Program-made: the position numbers and the translations under genes
NCBI RefSeq assembly: GCF_918797505.1
Contig: NC_092794.1
Location: 63,039,167 to 63,103,166, forward strand
Length of the DNA: 64,000 bases
Source: Bemisia tabaci
Taxonomy: Eukaryota; Arthropoda; Insecta; Hemiptera; Aleyrodidae
Direction: 5' to 3'
In this document: one piece after another, positions 44,134-56,100 of the stretch
Layout of the letters: the number at the start of each line of letters is the position of its first letter
Position numbering within the stretch: position 1 is the first letter of the stretch
The notes under the pieces: model-generated
The model's database searches: none
Told to the model about the DNA's origin: nothing
The model's input: the letters and a program-made list of their open reading frames with translations, nothing else

Positions 44134-47100
44134 GTAAGGATTCGTTACATATCATTTTTATTTCCATCAAGCTTGTGTAACAATAGACCGATTTATTGGC
44201 TAGGTTATAATTTCATATCTTAGTTCCGAGGTTCTGTCGTAAAGAAGCACATATCATTGTCGTATTTGCGCTATGGTGATTCGCGGCCAAGTGTTTCTTG
44301 CTATCTAAATGTCTCGTGTATATTAAGTCGTTAATTATTCATGATTTGTCTATAGCAAAATTTTAATAAATTAACACACGTAACTTTTCATACTTGTCTG
44401 GGAATTATGTACATAAGGTTATGTTTTCGATTGTTTTGGTTTGATCCATCGCAAATCGATGTGTCGAACATCGCAGGAATAACGCAACCATAGCAAAGCG
44501 TTAAGTCAAGTATCGAAAAAATGACGTAGCCACTAAATCAGTCTATTGCATTTTTCCTCACATACACTATCAAGCCAAGAAGGCTTATCTCGCTTATCAC
44601 TAATGGTTGCAAACAAGAATTTTGTACCTGAGTCTAGATTGTGCCTTTATTTATCGCCCAGGTATTGGCTCATAATTTAAATTAGACTCGTCAAAAATAC
44701 TTACTCTGCTTTCGTCATGTAATCTCGACTTCTTTTAAAAAATTATTTTGTGCTTGTTTGCAAATGAGTTTCTTATCTGATAAATTGCTCTGTCCAGATT
44801 TCCCTGTCCATTAAACCGTGATGGAAAATTAAAAATAGACCTTCACCGAGGCAGGGGTTTCTCATGAGTTTTTAAGTTCCTAATCAACCAGTCTAGTCAC
44901 ACCCATTGAAATTTCTTGCGCCTAGAATCTTTCAAAATGCATAGATTGTCACAATTGTATATGTGGACAGTCTTCTGAACGTATCAGTGTATACTAAGTG
45001 TCATTTTAACATCTTCTTTTTTGTCATTTTATTCAGTAGTAAATCTATCGGCGGATTTCAAGGAAAAAGAATCCGTGAGCGTAATATTTTTGTTCTTCCA
45101 GTGGGCCGACTATTGAAATTGATAGACATAGCTATAGAAAAAAAGACAAGAGGGATAATGGAGGGATCCCATTGGCGGAAGCATGTGGTTGGAATGGACA
45201 AAGGTGGGTTGGGAATCAATTTCTCCCTTAAACTACAGGAACCACACCGCTTCGACCAATATGATCCCTCCACACCCCTTTCGTCTTATTTGTCTGTCAG
45301 TTTCAATAATCGGCCTGCTGATCTTATATCATGGTCACCTTCCTCTCAGGTTGGAAAGAAAACCACACTTGGAAGGTTGCAAAACATGAGTTAATTCTGG
45401 AAAAGTCTGAAAATGTATATTTTCACGGACACTCTTGCCACAGCGGGTATATACGAACCTGCGCACCGTGAAAAAAAAATCGGCAATATCCGCACCCGTT
45501 AACTTATCTCCTGGAGTCGAGATTTGATATATTTCAGGTCCCGTTTGTTGCAATTCGGTAAAACTGCCGAAAGCTCGCAACACAACACGGAACTGTCTGC
45601 ATTGTAGCCGAATTGCGACAGCTGGGACCGAGAATCTCGGCTCCATCACGTGTAGAGTTTTTCTAGGTCGAGAAACTTTTTATCGTGTGGTGTGAACTAC
45701 TTCTGCAAGCGTGGCATCAAACGGGCCGTATGTTAACACGGAGGAAATTTATAGCAGTTTTACAAAAAATTTATTTTCCCAACGCGAGAGGGAAAATAAC
45801 CACGGTTCCGTCCCATTTTTTGCTTGGAGTTTTTCCGGCTGGGAGTGCGAATTAATTCGAATCGTGTTCCTATAATCATATTTCTATACAGAGGGAGTTG
45901 AGATCCGACCTCGACAAAATTTTAGAAACGGATTCGACCCCTCCGGATTTCGAGAAAATCACTCCTTTCTACTATTGACGTTCTGGATCCGACTATCTGT
46001 TTAAAAAAAAAAAAAAAACCACATTAGTTTGTTATTTAGTGGAAAATAACCTGCGTCGTATAGAATCTGTATCGATGAATCTCACGATCCTATGAACAGT
46101 CTAAATAGTTTGGAATACTGTCTAGCAGTGCAGAGCATAGAAATCGAAGATATCAGCCTTAATTGGACGGAGGTAAACAGAAAGGAACCAAGCCACATCG
46201 GGATCGAACCGAGAAAAGAGGTTTTAAGTTTGGCTCATGCATAAGACTCAATATAAAAGATAAACTCCAAGTTCAATTTCTGCAAAATTTGCTCCAACAA
46301 AAACTTTGAATTTTTGGCGATAGATAGTAGAGCAGTGGTTGAGTTCAAAACCACTCATAACTCAATTTTTTCCAAAATGTGGGTTGGTTCCTTTCTGCTT
46401 AACTCGGTCCAATTACTCCCCTATCAACTCTGTAGAGACTTTTCTGGACCTAGCAAGTTGTCAACACTCATTCCTCTTCATTTAAACTTATGGTAAAGAA
46501 TCGATTTTTGGAGAAGCTGACGGTTCCATCAAGAATCGATTCTTTACCATAAGTTTAAATGGGAAGAAAACGGCGTTGCCAACTTCCTGAATTCGCCTCT
46601 GCGTAGAGATTCAGAAAGAAGTAGTCATGAGGCGGATCTAAGAGCGAAAAAATGACACGTCGCACTGTGGATTGAGTCTATCAGAGAGGCCGGGCATAAA
46701 ATTTTCGACTAGAACTGCAAATTTTGATGTTAAATTCGTCACATTTTAAATTTTAAGAGGTGCTTCGCTAAGAACGTGCTACGAGGAAACCAATCGAACC
46801 ACTGTTAACATCTCGAAGTTTTGATTTAACAGAGTTACAAGCTTTTAAAGTTTCCAATTTTTGTCCAGCCTATTCCATTGACTTGATCCACCGTGCGTCG
46901 GTGCACAGTGGGTCGAGTCAATTAGAGAGGTCGGACATGAAATTTTTGACTAAAACTGCAAATTCTTATGTTCATTTCGTCACATTTTTAATTTTAGGGG
47001 GTTCTTCTACAAGAAAATTGTACAAGAAAACTAATGGAACCACTTTTAGAACCTTAAAATTTTGTATAGGCGGAATTATAAGCTTTTAAAGTTTCCAAAG

Positions 47101-50100
47101 TTTGTCCGATCTCTCCTATTGACTCTATACACTGTGCGGCGCGGGAAAGCCTTCCTCACCTAGTTAACCCAGGAGAACCACTCCGGAGAGAGAAAAAAAT
47201 ACATTTAATCGCTTTTTTGCCATTGACGTCAGAGCTTTTCCGTCGGGCCTGAGATGAGCCGCAAATTCGAAGGAATGAGTCACTTAGTCACCAGTAAAGT
47301 TCGAGCGAGTGAATCTGCGGTGCATGCTTCGATTGATCCGCTTGTCGTGTAATTTCATTTCACCGAGTTTTGAGTGTCGTTGCTCGCGAATCGCCCACCG
47401 AATCCTCATTTTTGAGGTATCGATGGTCCAGATGGGCCCATGGGAGGTTGAAAATGGTTTCGCCGCGACCCGCGACGAATATGATTTTTGTGACCAGAGC
47501 GAATCGAATACGAACGGGACCTTCGTCACAAGTAAGCCAATCGTCGTAAAATGTCTACCGTGTTGTATCGAACAGTGTTGCCACGGGAAGGGAATACCGG
47601 GAATTTTGAAAAGTCAGGGAAAATGTGTTAAATCGGCTTTATTTGCTTTCTAGAATGGGCTTGAGGTTATTCGAACAACAAATTTCGCCTGAAAACTATT
47701 TTCAATTATTCTTCTTGGACAACTTTCCTATCTTCCATTGTCAGGGAAATTCACCAAAAAGTGTCAGGGAAATTAGGGAAACGTCAGGGAATTTCATTTT
47801 CCAAATTCCGTGACATCCCTGATCGAAGAGAGCAGTGGTAACGCCCAACTTTTCGAAAGCGACTTTGTACGTCAAAATTCGTCCAATTCAATTGAAATGA
47901 ACCGACTGTTTCAGCTGAAACAGCAAACTTCGTCTCGTTCGTGAAAAAAAACGAGAGTTATAAGTAAACAGTAAGTAGGATTTGAAGGAGCGCATATTGC
48001 ATCTATGAAACTTGATTCGGAGAGAGTAAGGTACGCCAAGTAGATGCATAAAATTACAGTTTTTTATTTACCCAAATGCATTTCAGCCCGTAGGGCCATC
48101 TTCAGTGGTATACATAAGGATCACAGGCTACAAGCAAGTACAAGTACATGCATAATCTAAGGACATGCTGATGAGAATTATAAATTACGGGTACTAACTA
48201 CATTATAGCATACAGGTGCAATTAAATAAATAAAGAATTAAACAGTAAGTGTTGCAACAAATTGCAATGTCATCTCAGACGAAAAAGCAGTAAGTGCAAA
48301 TTATTCCGTGAGAGAGAAGAGTATTCTCTTTCTGCTGTCTCGTGTAAAATGGTAGCCTTTTCTGGCAATCCTAGCCTGAAATTGTGTAAATTGTGTGTCC
48401 AAAACTAAACCACGCAAGCATGCAGAAGATAGTTCATACTACTGGCCTTGCCGAACACGAAATGAACAAGGCCCCAGAATTCTCTCAAAACAAAAGTTTT
48501 GTTCTTACTGCTCTCGTTGGTAGCATTGCAGACGTGACCGTCCGCAAGAAAAAGGATCTGAGCCCACGGCAGCTAAGTTTTTTCTAGATCGATGGACCAC
48601 TATAGACAAGGTACGAATTTCAGCATTCTGATACATGTTTCTTCACCAAAATTTAACGTAGAGCACGATGCGCACAACGAAAATTACCGAAATCAACCCC
48701 TTACGAAGATATTTAATGATTCTTGATGCGTGAATTCAAACCACCCGCTCATGAAAACTCAATGCTCTACGTGATTCACATCGTGCGCTAAACGTTATAT
48801 CATGACAGTCTCTGCGATATAAAAATCTGGCAACCTCAATCTTGACGCTTTGGCTCAGCTATAGCACATTGCTGATAGTTTGAACAACATGGTGGGAAAT
48901 GAACATTGCTCGATTGAGAAGCTTGGTGAAACCGTTGTAGTGCGCGATTTGACTAACGTAGAGCTTTGAGTTTCTTGTGAGCGGGCAGTTCAAATTCCTC
49001 GTAACCAATGTGAAATAAAAACGTTAATATCTTCGTTAGGAGTTGGTTTCAGTAATTTTCGTTGTGTGAATCGTGTTCTACATGAAATTCTGGTTAGGAA
49101 ACATGTATCAAATCGCTTAAATTCGTACCTTGTCTAGTGGTCCATTGTCGTGTATAGAATTTGGTCGAAAATTCGGTTTAATGCTCTTGTGTCTCAAGAA
49201 ATAAGTTCCGAGAAGTTCAGTTCGTTTTTGTGTCAAAAAATGATGTAAAGTTTGATTTTAATCCGGCAATTTCATACCCTATTCGTATGCGTCTTTTTCA
49301 CGTGACTCTGAGCGGTGAACTCCAGCATCACAGGGAAAGTAAAAAAGTTACTTTCCAGCACTCAGGGGCTTCATAATGACACCTTAAGTACCAAAAAAAT
49401 AGTTGCTGCTGAACCTTGCCATTACAGAGTTTCATGTTTTCAGTATCTTCTGTGCCCGTTTAAAGGTGAAATCTTTTAAAGTGACAACCAAATTACTGGG
49501 AATCCGACTCTGAAAGAAATGAGCGTGCAAGTGAAGCGGCTGTTGGCTGTAGCGTACCTCGAAACCGAGCGGAAATATTTTTTTCGAATGCAACGCACAA
49601 GATTGCTTTTAAAACCAAGAAAACTTATTTATCTGAAAAAAGTGCTGTTCTCAAAATGACCAAAGTGATAATTTTTTTTATTTCACACTCAAGCGAAGAA
49701 TTTTCGTGATTTCACGTGGAACACGCTCTTTTTTCCACAAGTTTTAAAATTGATACTTTTTTCCTGCGTTTTACTTCAGAATTGCCGCCATTTTAAAGCT
49801 TGAAATTTTCACCGTGGTTATGCGGAAAACGCACAATTTTCTTGCCATCGCGCGCTGGCCCACCCTTCCTTTCACGCGACCAGCCACGTGACTGTGATCG
49901 CATGGTCGAGAAGTTTCTGCACTCCGAAAATAAATGTCTGAGCCATTGAACTAAAGGGAAGTGGATCCCCAAGTGTCCATACTTTACCTGTAAAGCAGAT
50001 CCACTCCGTATTTTAGATTCTCCTCTCCCCACCGACCCTCCAACCCCGCGAATACTCAACAAACTTACGAATTTCCGTGTCTTCGGTTATTTAAGATAAA

Positions 50101-53100
50101 CCGGGCGAAACGATTTGCTTAACCCAGTGTTTTTTTTCAAACGATGTGTCGTAATAATGAGTCATCCTGGATAGTTAGAATTCATAGGTTGCCCGCTCTT
50201 TCGGGGCCTAAAAGCTTCATGACCTATCCTCAGAATTACCGACTTGCCCATACGCTCCCTATACAGGTCGAACTTAAGTACCTGGATAAGGGAGAGTATT
50301 GCCATCTTAATCCTTTTTCTACAGAAAAAGTGTGCCGCTCTCTTGATTGGTCGGCTATCGTGGAGCCTCAAATTTGGCCCAATGTAAACAAACAAGATGG
50401 TGACAACGTTCTACAAAGTTCCAGACGTGATTTTGGATGTGATAGAATTTTTTTTATTTTCAACTTCTGAACTGAGTTCGGATCGAACTTTGATGGATAT
50501 TGTTGCCGAAAATGAATAATCTTTGAGTGTGATTATGATTCATTTCTTAGCCGATAATACGTGTTCCTCTGGGTCGGGTTTGTTTACATCGGGCCAACTT
50601 TGGAGCTCCTTGATGGCCCAAAACTGATGAACCAATCAGAGAGCGGCACAGAGATGGCAGTTCTCTCCCTTATATAGGTACTCCAGGTCGAACCGCTCCT
50701 ACCAAAGTTGCGGCCATTTTTATGGATTCTAACCAGGGTGCAACGCGGTCTATCCGTAAAAGTACTCGAATTTGAGTAAGGCATCCAATAAATTGTGTCC
50801 GGTCGTGTCGCGCCGTCGTCGGCAAATGGAGATGTTGCATGTGTGAGAGATTTGCGATTTGACTGTTGTTTCTTATGTAAAAGTTTGCGAGAAACACGAT
50901 GGTGCCACTGGTTTTCTCTGGAATCATCTCCCAAGCTCAAAAAAAGCTCTCAAAGTGAGGCCAAAATGGGGGGGGGGGGGGTGATATCCCGCCCTACCCT
51001 GAGAGTCCACCTCTACATCAAAACAAACTCTCCATGCAAAGATAGGGAGCAAATACATTGACAGGGCTGCCACTTCATTTGGGGACTCCAAAACCGAAAA
51101 CACGGCAACCCTGCTAATGTATTTGCTCCCTATCTTTGCATGGAGAGTTTGTCTTGATGTAGAGGCGGACTCTCAGGGTAGCGTGGGATATCCCCTTCAT
51201 TTTGGCCTCAACTTGAGAGCTTTTTTTGAGCTTATGGGTTGATTTCAGAGAGAACCAGTGGCACCATCGTGTTTCTCGCGAACTTTTACATAAGAATCAA
51301 CAGTCAAATCGCAAATTCCTCACACATGCAACATCTCCATTGGCGGATCTACCAATTTGGCAACACCGGACTTCCTCCATTCAAACATATGGAAATCTAT
51401 CGATTCTTGGAGGGGCCAGGCGCTCCGACAAGAATCGATTATTTAACATAGGTTTAAATGGAGGAAATCCGGTGTTGCCGGCCCTGACGACAGCGTCCGT
51501 CGCTTCGCATCGCGCCCGGGCCTGGTCCCGGTCCCCGATCCCGGTTCCCGGATTCCAGCCCTCCCCCCACCCCCTCCCCCACCCCCTTCGGAGCCCCGAT
51601 CCACAACCGTCATCGGTCCGCCAGGAGCTCGGCTCGGCTCTCGTGCTGCGGCGAGGAGGGGGAGGTCTCGGTATGTGGTGGCGGGGCGGGGGGTGGAGGG
51701 CGGTGCGGTGGTGTCGGTGAAGAATATGCACGGTAATTTCACTCTCTAACTTTTCCCAGCAGCTGAAACGCCGGCGAGCCGAGTCGCCGTACAGTGGAAC
51801 GGGTCGAACTTGACGTGGAAACTTGGGAAGCTGCGTCAATACGAAACGCCCCGCAGGGTTGCCACAGTCGGGGAAGCTTATAAAGTCAGGAAAAATCGGG
51901 AAATGTCAGGGAGAACTTACCAAGTCGCCTCTATTCACTTTTTAGGATGGGTTTGACGTCTCGAACGACGAATTTTGCCTGAAAACTATTTCTACGTATC
52001 GACGGCGTAAGTCCGCAATCGCGTATCTCGTGTGCGGTGTCTGAAAATCTTCGCCTCTATGTTATTTTTTTCAAGGATTGCAAATTGGTATCACTCCTCG
52101 AAGTTTTTGTAGAATTTTCTTCGCACGGAGAAGAAAAATCACAGCAGTTTTAAAGAATTGCCGTTGAGGAGTTTTCCGTTCAAAAAATAAAGTATGACAG
52201 AAAGTCTGCGACAGTCCGAGTTATGTAACATCGTCGTCATGTCTTTTTACCATCTAGCATATCTTCAATTGTCAGGGAATTTCATCCAAATGTGTCAGGG
52301 AAATCAGGGAAGTGTCAGGGAATATAATTTTCTAAATTCTGTGGCAGCCCTGGCCCAAGTATAAAAGCCGTCGTTCCCTTAATTTCCTTGAAATGTCCAA
52401 TTCGACGGGATGAATATCATATTGCGCAGTTTTAGGCCGAACTTTCGTGTCTGAGCTTTCCCCCAAGCTGGCTCCTTGTGCGCCGTTGCGTTGTGCGCAG
52501 TCGATGTTGGGTTCGCCGTCGTCCGGGGCCCCTCGTGCCCTTCGGGGATTGCAACATCGCTCCTGAAACCTCTCAATTAACACGGTGCAATCTTTTGTTG
52601 TCGCCGGCCGGAGTAGCGTACTCACGTTGGGAGAGGATTGCTATTTCCGTGCCGCCCTACGATCGGTTCATCAGTCTCAGGTTTTTCATTGGGTTCTCCG
52701 CGGGTTGATTATTGAAATTTATAGACAAGCGACTGGAAAAGGAGATCAAAGGAAAATGGAGCAATCCTATTGGTCGGAACGAGTGGTTGTCTAGACTATG
52801 GGGAATAATGATGGACTAAGCATACGGTCCCTCGTTGGTTGCTGTTGGTTAGTCTATTAGTTACCCCACTGCAACCATCCACTTCCACCATCAGGATCAC
52901 TCCATTTTCTCTCTGTCTTCTTCGTCTATCACTTTGTCTATCAATGTCAATTATCAGCCAGCATAGCAGGGCCTACTGGAAGTGAACCGAATCCAGAAGA
53001 ATTCTCTTATTGGGAAAATTCGGAAAAGGCAAGAAACCTATCAAACCCCGGTTCAAACCACGCCACGGAAGATCGAGGGTATGTTTGAAATTATCGTTAA

Positions 53101-56100
53101 TGGTCATCTAAATGCAGATGATGCCATCCCTCAAAAGTATAAGATTTTGTACTAATTTTGTGCATCTCTCGAGTTTTGTGTTGACTTTGTTGCAAGGAGC
53201 TCATGATGTATTTTGGATGGTTTTTTACATGCATGTTTTAACGGTTTTTTGTTATTTTTTGTTACAGGTTCATCTCATAGTGATAAAGAAACTGAATCAA
53301 CTCCTGAGAAACTTTCAAGGCCCGGATCAGAAAGGAAACGAAAGCGGAAAGGAGAAGAGGGTATCGGCGGAGGGGGAAAAAGTAGTCCCCGAATAATCAG
53401 TGATAATAAAAAGATCAACGAGTATTTTGCTAGCAAGCATTCTGGTACTAGTCCCATTCGTTCTCATGGTGGAGCAAAAAGTCCTTCTCCTGCTCAACAG
53501 GGGTATTCAATGGTTAGTCACATTGTTTCTATTGTATATCTATGTGTAATTCTACCGTGCTATGGAAAAACGTCGTATGAACATTCACGAGTTGCCAAAT
53601 TTCCTCTAAGTAATTGCTAATTTTTTAGGAGAGGTGTGAATATTTTCTCTTGAAATTTTCAGAGGATTTAGTTCTGATCGTGAATCAAATCCTCTGAAAC
53701 ATTTGAGGAAAACTATTCACAGATCTCCCCGAAAATCCGTATTTTATCGAAAGAAATTTGGCAACGTCTGAAGGCTCATACGGTGTTTCTCCCCAGCATG
53801 GCAGAATTGTTATTTTCCCTTGTGGAAATCATCCTGAAGAACTAAAGGAAGAAGTTTGTTCCTTTCCATGATGAATTATGGAATTTTAACGTTTTATCAT
53901 CTCGTCTAATGTTTCATGCGTCGAAGAGAATTATTTTATCTGATACTCTGAAAAGATCTGAACTGTATTTAGATTCTCTTCACTTGCCATGGAATGATAA
54001 GATGTTTTCAAAAGGGTTTCTAATAACCTAAAAAGTATTGAAAGTCAGGGAATTTACAGCGATCTGTTAAAGACAGAGAATTCATAGATGGGGAATTTTG
54101 TAGGTAGCGCATCGACTCAGCACCTTCAACTAGTGCAATTCAACAGAGCATGAACATTTTTAAAGTACCTTTTCCTTTAATTTGAATCTCTAAAAGTGGA
54201 GATTTTTCCCTTAGCTCACCAAAAATCAGCATAATATAAGAACAATAATACAAATCAAGGTTTTCATGAAGGTCAGGAAAAGTCAAGAAATTTGGAAACC
54301 ATAGTCATGGGAAAGCAAGAAAAGTCAGAGAAAATTTGAAAACAAAAAAATTTTGGAAACTTTTTTACGTTCATCTTTTGTTATCTTGCATTTTTTATTA
54401 TTTTCATTACTTATGTGTTTGTTTTCTTTCGCTTTACAGTTCCCACCATCTCCTCAACAAGTTATAATGCCTACAACACAGGTGCAAACGGTTCCTCCAG
54501 ATTATCCAAGTCTAATGCATCCGCCTAGACCTCACCCCCCTACCAGCAATATGATCTGTAAACAAGTTCAGGTGAGCAATCTTAATTTTTTTTTTTGTGT
54601 GAATAGGTCTCTGTTAGCCTGAATTCAATTTTTCAAGATACTTTTAAATCGGGATTTTAACATTTAAATCTATACCAAGATTCTAGCACTTATTCCTAAT
54701 TCTTGAAACTCTCCAAAATGAGTTTCTCCTCTCTTTTATCATATGGTATAGTGCATTTAGGAAGCAGGGATGCCGAATCTACCTATGTTCGAATTCCACA
54801 TACTTGCCCAGGCATGTGATGAGGCATTTTCTGCACTTCTGTCAGGCAATAGTCGCTATCTGGTTCAAACTTTGTTACGAACCATTCAGTAGGATGAGAT
54901 AGATCTTTTTGTCACAATCTGACAACATGTGCACGTACTGATATGAAGTCACTAAGGAATATGTTGAAACACTCACAAAAGAAAACGAATGTGAAGATTC
55001 CACCTTATTATGATTCTTATCAAATACTCATGTGAATGTACAGATCAAGGATGAAAATGCTCAAAAAACTAATTCTATATCTATAGATGCAATTTTGTGG
55101 CATCTGTATCTGCTAAAAGAATCTTAAATAGTAAGCTTGATAATGATTTCAATATTCTTCTGTCACTGGACTTAAACCTTACTTTATTTTTTGTTCCCCT
55201 TTCAGACGGAGCTCACCCGACAAAGGTTACAAGAAATTGAAACCCAGTCATCATGTGATATGGAAGCTAAAAATAATAAAATTGAAGAATTAAATAGGGT
55301 AAGTTTTTTCTCTTGCTAACTATTTAACTCAGGAGCATTTTCGAGGAAGTTATTACTGAGAAAACAGAGGTAGTCAGATTTTAATAACTTGCAACTCGTT
55401 TTCATCTAGGAAATATTTCCAGATGCAGTTGGAAGCCTTTTGGTCACCTTTTTAAATATAGAGTTAGAGTCTGTTGAAGGTGGAGGCAAGTAATCTCTGA
55501 AATGCATTTGGAAAATTTCCTAATTTAAAATGTGTTACATTATTGAAATCTTAACCATCACTGCTTGTGTCTTTGTTATTGTTGGGCCTTACGTAACATC
55601 CATCCGCAGTTAATTAATAATTGTTTTGGATCCTTCCAGGCAGCCATTTGCAAAGAGTTAAAAGTTTATTCAGATTAATGCTATTTTAAATCAAGAATTT
55701 TTGTATTTCACCAGCTCTCTTACTAGTAGAATACGCAAGAAGGGGGTCGTTTGTGAAATAGACGTGGTGGGTTAATCAAAATTATGCCCAAAAATGGATC
55801 TGGTCAAAATATTTTGGTGAAAAATAAGCTGTCCAAGTTACTGATCACAGTATGATGAAGTTCTGGTCTAAAGCCTAGAGATGTATTGACCACTCAGTTG
55901 ACCACTCATGTAAGAAATGTTTGTATTGTATCTTAATCCTATTGTTTTTCTTGGCATGTTTCAGACTAATGAAGAATTAAGATTACAATTAGCTGCTTCA
56001 CAAAAAGTAATAGATTCACATAAAGCACATATAAATAAATGTATTGATGTTGTTAAAAAATTACTTAAAGAAAAGTCAAATATAGAAAAAAAGGAAGCTC

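Larger units (their letters stand above)
44134..53267 (+). other. TLK intron 1 (about 9.1 kb)
   Basis: This GT-AG intron separates exon 1 from the SDKETE exon. It is filled with repeats, listed separately: a 44181-44548 MITE, B4, P1, O3, the tandem F5/F6 pair, H7, the hammerhead-like locus near 48.0 kb, a long inverted repeat at 48590-49148, X1, L4, O4, a CpG-rich patch at 51485-51720, H8 and B5. No conserved coding segment was recognised inside it. Confidence 0.85.

Noticed and set aside
48393..48587. 64-codon open frame near the hammerhead-like motif
   Set aside because: Considered as a retroelement protein remnant, but it has no GIY-YIG or reverse transcriptase motif and lies on the opposite strand to the ribozyme-like core.
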